Shown piece after piece: positions 37,430-44,500 of a stretch of 64,000 bases of DNA. The stretch's first letter is position 1. Every line of letters starts with the position of its first letter. The stretch is from Galbibacter pacificus. GTDB taxonomy: Bacteria > Bacteroidota > Bacteroidia > Flavobacteriales > Flavobacteriaceae. A program made the position numbers and the translations under genes. Below the pieces are notes generated by a model. It was given only the letters and a program-made list of their open reading frames with translations. It had not been told where the DNA came from and made no database searches. The stretch is from assembly GCF_029603165.1 (NCBI RefSeq), contig NZ_JAQSVC010000001.1, positions 1-64,000 on the forward strand, in the 5' to 3' direction.

Positions 37430-37948
37430 TTACAATTTTAACATAGCTTTATCATTTTCTTTTACCAGCATAAAACTTTTTTTGTGTTTTTTTATGCTTA
37501 TATGCACGACATTTTGTTGTTCCGGATATATATCATATAAAACTTTGCTTTCAACACTAATGTATTTTAGGTCTTCCGGATGAACGTCTGGAATCTCTAA
37601 GTAAACTTTCATCACGTCAACATCGTATTCCTTGCCAATATAATTCCAGTCGGTTTTTTTTCCGTTGATACGTATCACAAATTTGTCATGGAGGTACTTT
37701 TCAATATAATTGTCTACGTTTTTTAATTCGTTGTTACTCATTAATTTAGGTTCTATTGCGTAGCGTTCTTTTAAAAGTTTTTCAATATCGTCTATAAAAT
37801 AACGGGATATCATTTGGATGGCCTGATCTTCTTCGGCATAATTTACATCGGTAACGCTTACATAGAATTTATGAAAGCTATTGAAACCAAATAGCGAAAC
37901 AATAAAAAGTAGCAATAACGGCGTTCTAAAAAGTTTTTTAATATACAT
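37430..37948 (-). CDS. DUF6702-type exported protein
   Basis: The 172-residue protein has an N-terminal hydrophobic segment that may be an uncleaved or atypical signal (LLLLFIVSLFGF), followed at once by HKFYVSVTDVNYAEEDQAIQMISRYFIDDIEKLL. This beginning is the signature of the DUF6702 family, whose members accompany M1 peptidases in flavobacteria. The mature part is an alpha/beta domain with VYLEIPDV and VVHISIKKHKKSFML strands. Function unknown; periplasmic or membrane-tethered. It lies 10 bases after the upstream CarboxypepD_reg-like gene. Confidence 0.85.
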   Translation of the reverse strand: MYIKKLFRTPLLLLFIVSLFGFNSFHKFYVSVTDVNYAEEDQAIQMISRYFIDDIEKLLKERYAIEPKLMSNNELKNVDNYIEKYLHDKFVIRINGKKTDWNYIGKEYDVDVMKVYLEIPDVHPEDLKYISVESKVLYDIYPEQQNVVHISIKKHKKSFMLVKENDKAMLKL

Positions 37949-37958
37949 GGCTGTTTTT

Positions 37959-38687
37959 TTATTTCAATCCGTTGAGTTTTCTAAAATCGATACTTTTGGC
38001 ATTTATGTATTCTAAAATGCTTAGCGTGTTCTGGTCTTGAAAATCTTTAAAGGATGGGTCGGCAGCACAAAAATACATAAAACGATCTATATAATCTTCG
38101 GGGATTTTTAAACCTTCAACAAAGAGTTCGATTTCAAACCGGTCTTTGGTTGCCTGAATTTTCTTTTCCTCTTTTTGAAGGCGGATAAGTTTTTTAATTT
38201 TTTTTATTTTTCCGTTGAGGGTATTTATAAGAAGACTTAACGGGCCGGCAGAAGCACTCATAAGCATGCGTTGTGAATATTCGGGGCGTTTAACCGTTGC
38301 ATTGGGCAACCCAAGGGAAACTGCGTTTATAGGTGTTTTTACCGGGGTGTTCTGAATATCCTTGCTTAAATCTCCCGACAAATTATACGGTGTTACAAAA
38401 ACGGGTTCGAGGACATTGACCTTTTCTGTTAAAGCAATTTCAAGATGTCCACTGTCGATAATGGTTTTGTTTATGTGCACAAATTTTATTTCGAATTGAA
38501 GCGCAGAAAAAACCAATGTATCATTGAGTTTTATCGGAATATTAAATTCCCCTTGTCGATTGGTAATGGTTGCAGCATTTGAGGTTTTATTGAGAATGTA
38601 AATGCCTTCGGTTTCAACAGCATTATCTACAATTTTTCCATGTATTTCCGTTCTAGGGAGTTGGGCATTTAGGTAAACCGGGATCAA
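37959..38687 (-). CDS. CarboxypepD_reg-like protein, second paralogue
   Basis: A 242-residue protein with a short hydrophobic N terminus acting as signal (MIPVYLNAQ), perhaps incomplete, so the true start may be upstream. A CarboxypepD_reg-like beta-sandwich covers about residues 12-95: IHGKIVDNAVETEGIYILN, ATITNRQGEFNIPIKLNDTLVFSALQFE. It ends with LEPVFVTPYN, where SusC-type receptors have LDEVVVTG. The C-terminal 120 residues have no family I know but align with the neighbouring paralogue (FEGLKIPEDYIDRFMYF and LSILEYINAKSIDFRKL patterns). No TonB-dependent plug or barrel follows. Same transcript as its paralogue, DUF6702 and M1 genes. Confidence 0.83.
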   Translation of the reverse strand: MIPVYLNAQLPRTEIHGKIVDNAVETEGIYILNKTSNAATITNRQGEFNIPIKLNDTLVFSALQFEIKFVHINKTIIDSGHLEIALTEKVNVLEPVFVTPYNLSGDLSKDIQNTPVKTPINAVSLGLPNATVKRPEYSQRMLMSASAGPLSLLINTLNGKIKKIKKLIRLQKEEKKIQATKDRFEIELFVEGLKIPEDYIDRFMYFCAADPSFKDFQDQNTLSILEYINAKSIDFRKLNGLK

Positions 38688-38709
38688 CAGTAAAATTAAT
38701 ATTGGTAAA

Positions 38710-39453
38710 TTAGTTTTCAGAGGCTTTTAATGCGTTAAATTCTTTGCTTTGATCTACCAAAAAATCAATAAGTTCAAATTCATTGCTCTTTTTCAGCAAG
38801 GTTTTAGATGGCAGTTTGTCGTCTACATAATATAGAAACTCATCAATTTGGTCTTGCGGTACTTTTAGATCGGTCACAAAAAATTCATCATCGTAAACCT
38901 GGCGTAATACTTGGCTGGGCATCAGCACAATTTCTTCCCCTTTTTCTTTATTGGACTTGAACAAGGCCTTGTAAATATTTACAAAATTTAGCCCGTCCTT
39001 CATTCCCCTTTGGCTCACGGGAATTGCATAATTGGTTACATCGGTAGCCTTATCGGTTTTATAATCAACCTGTTTAAATTCTTCATTTTTAAGCTGTATG
39101 TACGCTTCCCGGTTTTCTGGGGTAATTACCACTTCGTCCAGTTCGGTTACCTTTTCGTTTACTTCAACCACAATGCGTTTGTTTGCTATAATCGCCTCGG
39201 TAATTTTTACAGTTTTTAATTGGTAGTTCATGGCGGCAAAAGCCAGTTCGTCGCCCACATTTACCATAATTTCAAATTCACCTTCGTTATTGGTAATTGT
39301 TGCGCGCTCGGTAGTAATGTTGATAACATTTTCATTGGGTACGCTGGTATTTTGGTAAAGCACCTTCCCTCTTATTAAAGTTCCATCAGTTTGTGTATGT
39401 GCAATAAAGGGGGCGATAATTAAAAGATATAATATGAATATTTTTTTTTGCAT
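38710..39453 (-). CDS. CarboxypepD_reg-like protein, first paralogue
   Basis: A 247-residue exported protein with a clear signal peptide (ending AHTQ). Residues 25-110 form a CarboxypepD_reg-like domain: IRGKVLYQNTSVPNENV, ATITNNEGEFEIMVNVGDELAFAAMNY, ending ELDEVVITPEN. The C-terminal half (LPSQVLRQVYDDEFF, LKVPQDQIDEFLYYVDD, EFELIDFLVDQSKEFNAL segments, first residue approximate) matches the following paralogue. First gene of the four-gene unit. The end of the beta-sandwich resembles the linker between the N-terminal extension and plug of SusC-like receptors, but the receptor itself is absent. Function unknown. Confidence 0.86.
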   Translation of the reverse strand: MQKKIFILYLLIIAPFIAHTQTDGTLIRGKVLYQNTSVPNENVINITTERATITNNEGEFEIMVNVGDELAFAAMNYQLKTVKITEAIIANKRIVVEVNEKVTELDEVVITPENREAYIQLKNEEFKQVDYKTDKATDVTNYAIPVSQRGMKDGLNFVNIYKALFKSNKEKGEEIVLMPSQVLRQVYDDEFFVTDLKVPQDQIDEFLYYVDDKLPSKTLLKKSNEFELIDFLVDQSKEFNALKASEN

Positions 39454-39637
39454 TGGAATAGTTTCTAATATTAAAGAAATTACAACTTACCGAAATTTAA
39501 AAGAAAAGTGATGGTAATCTTTTGTTAAATCCTATTTTATGTGAATAAAACGAAAAAATTGCGGCACCTTAAATAAATATGGGCTAAAAGTGTTGGTTAC
39601 TTTATATAAATTTACAAAAAAATGGAAACAGAATAGC

Positions 39638-40339
39638 ATGAAAAAATTAATAATTGCAAGCACTTCTACCGTTCACGAAAGCAGCTACTTAGCTTATATT
39701 TTAAGTGATTTGAATAAGTTTTTCGATAATGAGGATGAAATAATTTTTATCCCTTTTGCAAGTCCTGGCGGAATTTCTCATGACGATTATACCAAAATTG
39801 CCCAAAATGGCTTTGCTCAAATAGGAAAGAAGGTCGCCGGGCTCCATACATATCAAGATCCGGTTGAAGCATTGAGAAGCGCAAAGGCCGTATTTACAGG
39901 TGGTGGAAATACTTTTTTATTGGTTTCGCAGCTATACAAACACAGCATAATGCCGATTTTACGGGAGCGTATTTTTAGCGGCATGAAATATTTTGGCACC
40001 AGTGCCGGGGCCAATATTACCGGGTTGACCATGCAAACCACCAACGACATGCCCATAATTTACCCACCGAGCTTTAAAACGTTGGGTGCGGTTCCCTTTA
40101 ACATAAACCCACATTATCTTGATCCGGTTGAAGGCTCAAAGCACATGGGGGAAACAAGGCAAACCCGTATAAAAGAGTTTCATGAAATAAATACACAGCC
40201 CGTGGTTGGACTCCGTGAAGGAAGTTGGCTTGAAGTTAATGGCGAACAAATAGTTTTAAGGGGGAATTTACCTGCCCGGATTTTTGAGCAAGGAAAAGAG
40301 CCTTATGAGATGAATTCAGGAAACACCTTAACGCTTTAA
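39638..40339 (+). CDS. pepE: Peptidase E (alpha-aspartyl dipeptidase)
   Basis: PepE is a cytoplasmic serine peptidase of family S51 that hydrolyses dipeptides with N-terminal aspartate. The 233-residue protein has the family motifs [11 protein letters not shown], the nucleophile S122 in [12 protein letters not shown], and [10 protein letters not shown] with the catalytic His. The open frame extends 16 codons upstream, but MKKLIIAST is the standard start. Its stop codon overlaps that of the convergent rluF gene by four bases (TTAA), so there is no terminator between them. Confidence 0.94.
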   Translation: MKKLIIASTSTVHESSYLAYILSDLNKFFDNEDEIIFIPFASPGGISHDDYTKIAQNGFAQIGKKVAGLHTYQDPVEALRSAKAVFTGGGNTFLLVSQLYKHSIMPILRERIFSGMKYFGTSAGANITGLTMQTTNDMPIIYPPSFKTLGAVPFNINPHYLDPVEGSKHMGETRQTRIKEFHEINTQPVVGLREGSWLEVNGEQIVLRGNLPARIFEQGKEPYEMNSGNTLTL

Positions 40340-41067
40340 TCTTTATGCGTTTTTTTTGAAGAAGCAGAAAGTTGTTGAATTTCTTTTAACTCCTCCTTTG
40401 TTAAATAACGCCATTGTCCCACGGGAACATCCAGTGTAACGTTCATGATTCGTATGCGTTTTAATGTTTCAACATGATATCCCAAATATTCACACATACG
40501 CCTAATTTGGCGGTTTAGGCCTTGGGTTAAAATAATTTTAAAGGTTCGCGTGTCTACCTTTTCAATGTGACATTTTCGGGTTATGGTATCTAAAATAGGG
40601 ATGCCGTTACCCATGCGTTTTATAAAATTATCGGTAATGGGTTTGTCGACCGAGACGATATATTCTTTTTCGTGTTTGTTTCGAGATCGCAGGATTTTAT
40701 TAACAATATCGCCGTCATTGGTCAAAAAGATAAGTCCTTCACTGGGCTTGTCCAGTCTACCGATAGGGAAAATTCGTTTTGGGTAGTTTATAAAATCAAT
40801 AATGTTGTCTTTTTCCACCTTGGTATCTGTAGTGCAGACAATGCCCACGGGTTTGTTGAACGCCAAATAAACAAAATCGTTTTTTGGTGCTGCAATCAAC
40901 TTTCCGTCAACCCGAATTTCATCGTCGGCACTCACTTTGGTGCCCATCTCGGGGATAGTCCCGTTAACGGTTACCCGTTTTTGCTGGATAAGTTTATCGG
41001 CCGCCCTTCGGGAGCAGTAACCCACTTCGCTTAAATACTTGTTTATTCTGGTCAGTTCTTTTTCCAT
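40336..41067 (-). CDS. rluF: 23S rRNA pseudouridine(2604) synthase RluF
   Basis: RluF isomerises U2604 of 23S rRNA and can also modify tRNA-Tyr U35. The 243-residue protein has an N-terminal S4 RNA-binding domain ([30 protein letters not shown]) and a RsuA/RluB/E/F-type catalytic domain with the nucleophile D106 in [18 protein letters not shown] and [18 protein letters not shown]. The RluF assignment rests on the [24 protein letters not shown] region and could be RluB- or RluE-like by function. The three-gene neighbourhood gives no further clue. A short Lys/Ser tail ends the protein. Confidence 0.88.
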   Translation of the reverse strand: MEKELTRINKYLSEVGYCSRRAADKLIQQKRVTVNGTIPEMGTKVSADDEIRVDGKLIAAPKNDFVYLAFNKPVGIVCTTDTKVEKDNIIDFINYPKRIFPIGRLDKPSEGLIFLTNDGDIVNKILRSRNKHEKEYIVSVDKPITDNFIKRMGNGIPILDTITRKCHIEKVDTRTFKIILTQGLNRQIRRMCEYLGYHVETLKRIRIMNVTLDVPVGQWRYLTKEELKEIQQLSASSKKTHKD

Positions 41068-41097
41068 TTCTATTTAAAGGTACATATTTCCCATAAA

Positions 41098-41124
41098 AAA
41101 AGCCCAACATTAGGTTAGGCTTTT
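41098..41124 (-). terminator. tRNA-Gly terminator
   Basis: AAAAGCC(c)AAC (41098-41108) pairs with GTT(a)GGCTTTT (41114-41124) with one mismatch; on the minus strand a T run follows. It begins directly after the tRNA 3' end. Confidence 0.8.
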
Positions 41125-41126
41125 AG

Positions 41127-41199
41127 AGCGGGAGACGAGGTTCGAACTCGCGACATTCAGCTTGGAAGGCTGACGCTCTACCAACTGAGCTACTCCCGC
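41127..41199 (-). tRNA. tRNA-Gly (anticodon TCC)
   Basis: Read on the minus strand, the 73-base gene folds as a complete cloverleaf: acceptor GCGGGAG with CTCCCGC and discriminator T, D arm GCTC/GAGC, anticodon stem TCAGC/GCTGA with loop CTTCCAA (anticodon TCC, glycine), five-base variable region and T arm GCGAG/CTCGT with loop TTCGAAC. The discriminator U73 is normal for glycine tRNA. CCA is not encoded. Upstream there is a TATATTTG promoter box and tRNA-like fragments described separately. Confidence 0.97.
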
Positions 41200-41374
41200 A
41201 TAAAATTTATTTATTGGTTGTAATAAAACAACTCGTTTATTCTTTTTAGTGTCCAATACGCTCCTTTAATCGAACATTTTGTTTGGCGCGAGCAAATACC
41301 AACTGACTTGCCCGAAACTACTTTTTGTAATGGCGGGGCTACTCCCGTGTTTACGGGTTGTGAGGGCAAATATA
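41200..41374 (-). promoter_or_regulatory. tRNA-Gly promoter and leader with tRNA-like fragments
   Basis: On the minus strand the -7 box TATATTTG (41367-41374) would give a leader of about 160 bases before tRNA-Gly. Two 10-base pieces of the tRNA 5' region recur in this leader: TACCAACTGA (41297-41306, as in 41179-41188) and GCTACTCCCG (41338-41347, as in 41189-41198). A small hairpin CCCGT/ACGGG lies at 41344-41357. The pieces may be remains of lost tandem tRNA copies. No gene is supported here, although a reading frame on the other strand crosses it. Confidence 0.5.
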
Positions 41375-41485
41375 AAAAAACTCTTAATTTCTTTCCAAAT
41401 ATTTTTTGGCGATTTTATTTTGAAGACATGTGCGAACGAACATTTTAAATTACCGTATCTTTATGACTCTTTAAAAGTGAAAAAT

Positions 41486-41773
41486 ATGAAATTCAACATA
41501 CAACATGAAGCATCTGCAAGCAAAGGAAGGTTTTATGTAGAAGACAATGGCAAAACATTGGCCGAAATGACGTATTCGGTGGCAGGTTCAGACAAAATAA
41601 TAATAGACCATACAGATGTTGATGATTCTTTACGGGGCATGGGGGTTGGATTGAAGCTGGTGGAAGCTTCGGTAAGATATGTCAGGGAGAACAATATAAA
41701 AATACTTCCGTTATGTCCGTTCGCAAATGTACAGTTTAAAAAACATGCCGAATTTCGCGACGTTTTGGTTTAA
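41486..41773 (+). CDS. GNAT-like acetyltransferase of the YjdJ type
   Basis: A 95-residue small acetyltransferase-like protein. It begins MKFNIQHEASASKGRFYVEDNGKTLAEMTYSVAG and contains IIIDHTDVDDSLRGMGVGLKLVEASVRYVRENNIKILPLCPFAN read in pieces: the VDDSLRGMGVG acetyl-CoA loop and the CPFA motif with conserved Cys are hallmarks of this mini-GNAT family. Substrate unknown. The open frame extends 69 codons upstream across the tRNA promoter region, which is not credible coding sequence. Followed after ten bases by a second acetyltransferase gene. Confidence 0.9.
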   Translation: MKFNIQHEASASKGRFYVEDNGKTLAEMTYSVAGSDKIIIDHTDVDDSLRGMGVGLKLVEASVRYVRENNIKILPLCPFANVQFKKHAEFRDVLV

Positions 41774-41783
41774 TTAGAAAAAG

Positions 41784-42224
41784 ATGAACGAAATAAAGGT
41801 AATTACTTCAGCGGAGGCGCATAAAGTAAGGCATCCCGTTTTAAGGGAAGGAAAACCATTTGAAACAGCCATCTTTCCGGAAGATGATTTAAAAGATACG
41901 TTTCATGTTGGTTGTGTTTTGGAAAATGAGCCGATAGGAACAGTTACTTTCATGCAAAAAGGCAAAGAGGAGTTTAAAGCAGTAAATCCTTATCAACTTC
42001 GCGGAATGGCAGTGCTGCAAAATTATCAAAAAAAGGGATTGGGAGATTTAATGGTAAAGAAAGGGGAAGAGCTTGTAAAAAAACGCAATGGAGATTTAAT
42101 ATGGCTGAACGCCCGGGAAGTAGCTGTTGGTTTTTATAAAAAGATGGGCTATCAAGTACATGACGGTGTTTTTATGGTAGCGGGTATTGGTCCCCATTAT
42201 TTAATGTATAAAACATTGACATAA
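41784..42224 (+). CDS. GNAT-family N-acetyltransferase
   Basis: A 146-residue acetyltransferase. It starts MNEIKVITSAEAHKVRHPVLREGKPFETAIFPEDDLKDTFHVG, with the strand VLENEPIGTVTFM, the acetyl-CoA loop motif QLRGMAVLQNYQKKGLGDLMVKKGEEL (R/Q-x-x-G-x-G/A pattern) and WLNAREVAVGFYKKMGYQV, the common last helix of GNAT proteins. The closest known group is the ElaA-like or generic GNAT acetyltransferases; substrate unknown. Probably co-transcribed with the mini-GNAT gene upstream and the O-methyltransferase downstream. Confidence 0.9.
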   Translation: MNEIKVITSAEAHKVRHPVLREGKPFETAIFPEDDLKDTFHVGCVLENEPIGTVTFMQKGKEEFKAVNPYQLRGMAVLQNYQKKGLGDLMVKKGEELVKKRNGDLIWLNAREVAVGFYKKMGYQVHDGVFMVAGIGPHYLMYKTLT

Positions 42225-42275
42225 AACCGAGATTCTTAAATTAACATTCATAATTTTAAATTAACATAAAAAACC

Positions 42276-42917
42276 ATGCATTTTTTATCAGAAACAGTAG
42301 AAAATTACGTAGCGCAACACTCTGAAGATGAGCCTAAGCTTTTACGGGAACTTTCCAGGGAAACACATTTGAAGATTATGCAGGCAAGAATGCTGAGCGG
42401 CCATTTTCAGGGACGTGTATTAAGTGTGCTTTCTAAAATGAAAAGCCCCAAAACAATACTAGAAATAGGGACATATACGGGTTATTCTGCCATTTGCCTT
42501 GCGGAAGGGCTAGATAAGGAAGGTGTTTTGCATACGATAGACGTAAACGAGGAATTGTTTGAGTTACAGCGGCGTTATTTTGATAAAAGTGGGTTTGGCG
42601 ATAAAATTATTCAGCATACTGGAAATGCCATGGATATTATCCCTTCGCTGCACAAGAAATTCGATTTAGTTTTTATTGATGCAGATAAAGTCAACTATAC
42701 TAATTATTTCGATTTGATTATCGATAAAATGAATCCGGGTGGAATTATTCTGTCAGATAATGTGTTATGGAGCGGAAAAGTTGTTGAAGAAGTAAAGGCA
42801 AACGATAAAAACACCAAGGCTTTGCTGGCATATAATAAAAAACTAAAAGTAGACCCGCGTGTAGAAACGGTTTTACTTCCTATTCGGGATGGCTTAACAT
42901 TAAGCCGTGTTATTTAG
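42276..42917 (+). CDS. O-methyltransferase, COMT-like
   Basis: The 213-residue protein belongs to the cation-dependent O-methyltransferase family (Methyltransf_3), which methylates catechol-type hydroxyls. Motifs are ILEIGTYTGYSAICLAEGL (SAM site), VLHTIDVNEELF, the metal-binding region FDLVFIDADKVNYTNYFDLI, and ILSDNVLWSGKV, ending in PIRDGLTLSRVI. Substrate unknown. Its stop overlaps that of the convergent PAP2 gene by four bases (TTAG). Confidence 0.92.
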   Translation: MHFLSETVENYVAQHSEDEPKLLRELSRETHLKIMQARMLSGHFQGRVLSVLSKMKSPKTILEIGTYTGYSAICLAEGLDKEGVLHTIDVNEELFELQRRYFDKSGFGDKIIQHTGNAMDIIPSLHKKFDLVFIDADKVNYTNYFDLIIDKMNPGGIILSDNVLWSGKVVEEVKANDKNTKALLAYNKKLKVDPRVETVLLPIRDGLTLSRVI

Positions 42918-43462
42918 GGATCCATTTTTTTATGGATTTGATAAAAGAACAGGGCAATTAAAGTGCCAACGAGTGCCCCGGCCAATATGTCTGAGGGATA
43001 ATGAACGCCTACATAAATTCTGCTAAATGAAAAAAAGACCGGCCATATGTACAAAATGTATATCCATTGATATTTATTCCTTAATATAAGTACGATAAAT
43101 GTAGTTAACGCAAAAGAATTGGCCGCATGGCCGGAAAAAAAGCTATAAGAATTTGGTTCTATAATAACGCGTATCAATTCGGTCAGGTCACTATTGCCAC
43201 TGGGCCTGGTTCTGGCAATTATAGCCTTTACCAAAGATGTTATTAAACTTGTAGTAAGTACAACGGCCAATGTTAACAGGATACTTTTTCTTAAGGGTTC
43301 TTTTTGGTAAGTCTTAAAAACTAATATCAGGATAAATATATAAAGAGGAATCCAAACAATGGGCTGTGTAATTGTTTGCCAAAAATAATCGTAGTCCTCA
43401 ATACCGAGGTTATTAAGAAAAATGAGGAGTTCCCGGTCGTATTCCAGGAGTTTGTCGAGCAT
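42914..43462 (-). CDS. PAP2-family membrane phosphatase
   Basis: PAP2 enzymes remove phosphate from lipid or isoprenoid phosphates at the outer face of the cytoplasmic membrane. The 182-residue protein has six membrane segments and the three signature motifs: KAIIARTRP, SFFSGHAAN (the usual PSGH is FSGH here) and SRIYVGVHYPSDIL, with catalytic His residues in the second and third. It could act on undecaprenyl pyrophosphate or phosphatidylglycerol phosphate; sequence alone does not decide. Its start codon shares one base with the tatA stop codon (TAATG), so the two are translationally coupled. Confidence 0.92.
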   Translation of the reverse strand: MLDKLLEYDRELLIFLNNLGIEDYDYFWQTITQPIVWIPLYIFILILVFKTYQKEPLRKSILLTLAVVLTTSLITSLVKAIIARTRPSGNSDLTELIRVIIEPNSYSFFSGHAANSFALTTFIVLILRNKYQWIYILYIWPVFFSFSRIYVGVHYPSDILAGALVGTLIALFFYQIHKKMDP

Positions 43463-43734
43463 TAAAGTTTACGTTTTACAGACCCTGTAAAATCTTCAAT
43501 ATCGTCGCGTACCTTGCCTATTTCTTCACTTATCCCCTTGGTGACGTCTTTGTCCAGCCCGTTTTTTTCTGCACTTTTCTGGATTTCGGACTTTACCTCA
43601 TTGGTTGCGTCCTTAAGTTGACGCATTCCTTTTCCCAGCTCTCTGGCAATGTCAGGAAGCTTGTCTGCTCCAAAAATCATCACTACTAAAAATAGGATGA
43701 ATACAATTTCTGCTCCACTAATAAATAAAAACAT
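43462..43734 (-). CDS. tatA: Sec-independent protein translocase TatA
   Basis: TatA builds the protein-conducting part of the twin-arginine pathway for folded proteins. The 90-residue protein has the N-terminal membrane helix (about residues 5-20), the hinge FGADKLPDIARELGKGMRQLK with conserved Phe-Gly and Pro, then a charged amphipathic C-terminal part. It fits TatA/TatE; TatB-like length but no TatB features. tatC is not in the window. It begins downstream of a TATATTTG promoter box and an inverted repeat. Confidence 0.93.
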   Translation of the reverse strand: MFLFISGAEIVFILFLVVMIFGADKLPDIARELGKGMRQLKDATNEVKSEIQKSAEKNGLDKDVTKGISEEIGKVRDDIEDFTGSVKRKL

Positions 43735-43748
43735 ATTTTTTTCTTCCC

Positions 43749-43779
43749 TTTAGTCAACTAAAAAGTCTGTACAAATATA
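43749..43779 (-). promoter_or_regulatory. tatA promoter with inverted repeat
   Basis: The minus-strand -7 box TATATTTG (43772-43779) lies 38 bases before tatA. Between it and the start codon sits TTTAGTCAACTAAA (43749-43762), a 6-bp inverted repeat with two central bases, about 10 bases past the predicted start site. It might bind a regulator or form a weak hairpin. Confidence 0.45.
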
Positions 43780-43823
43780 GTGAAGTTTATTTCCAAAAAA
43801 GAAAAAGTTTTTATAAATGCACA

Positions 43824-44411
43824 TCATTCTGCATAGGGGTTTTTATAATCTTTGCCCTGTAGAATTTGTAGCATGTCTTCTTCCAGTGTATGGATGGGGT
43901 ATTCTACAATCCTGTTCATTTCTTTTCCGTCCTTATAAAAAATAATGGTGGGAACATTAATAATGTTAAGTCCTTTTTCTAAGTTGGCCGGCGTTGTTTT
44001 ATCCCTCGACATAGTAATGAGCGTAAAATCATCATAAGAATATCCTGCCTTATCCATAATATTAAAAAATACAGGGACTTGATGTTGGCTGTCGCTGCAC
44101 CATGTTCCCATAAAAATTTTAATATTCACGCCTTCTAGAAGAGGCTTTATGGCTTCAAGTGTTTCTTTATCAACTTTATAATCGTTGTAATTTTCATCAA
44201 ACCATTCTTTATAAGGGGCTTCTTCAAGTGCTTCCCTTGATTGTACCCCCAATAGTATTTTTTCTTGTACTTCGGTGCTGTTTTGGTCAACATCGGAAAT
44301 ACTATTTTCAACGGTCTGGGGTGTTGCAGTATCCTTTGAGCTTTTTTTGGTTTTATCGGCACAGGAAATGCCAAACAAGAATATAAACGTAATGAGTGTG
44401 TACTTTATCAT
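43824..44411 (-). CDS. Thioredoxin-like lipoprotein
   Basis: The 195-residue protein has lipobox GISC (Cys17), a Thr/Ser/Asp-rich linker, and a thioredoxin-like domain (about 75-195). KIFMGTWCSDSQHQVPVFFNIMD holds the active site, written C105-S-D-S108: a CxxS motif, so only one cysteine remains. Later parts NIINVPTIIFYKDGKEMNRIVEYP carry the cis-Pro of the fold. A monothiol domain might bind a metal or form mixed disulfides rather than oxidise or reduce dithiols. I start at MIKYTLI, where the signal peptide begins; three-residue-cluster starts upstream are possible. It is convergent to nothing and lies alone behind tatA. Confidence 0.85.
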   Translation of the reverse strand: MIKYTLITFIFLFGISCADKTKKSSKDTATPQTVENSISDVDQNSTEVQEKILLGVQSREALEEAPYKEWFDENYNDYKVDKETLEAIKPLLEGVNIKIFMGTWCSDSQHQVPVFFNIMDKAGYSYDDFTLITMSRDKTTPANLEKGLNIINVPTIIFYKDGKEMNRIVEYPIHTLEEDMLQILQGKDYKNPYAE

Positions 44412-44442
44412 AAAAAAAAATATGCTAACAAAATACAAATAA

Positions 44443-44479
44443 AAAAGCGACCGTCAAATTAAATTTATCGGTCGCTTTT
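44443..44479 (-). terminator. gpmI terminator
   Basis: AAAAGCGACCG (44443-44453) pairs with CGGTCGCTTTT (44469-44479), an 11-bp stem 22 bases beyond the gpmI stop codon with a T run on the minus strand. Confidence 0.9.
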
Positions 44480-44500
44480 ATATAATGGTTTTTCAGTTCT

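Noticed and set aside
41279-41485. A 69-codon N-terminal extension of the mini-GNAT gene
   Set aside because: It overlaps the tRNA-Gly promoter and tRNA-like fragments, has odd composition, and the family starts at MKFNIQHE.
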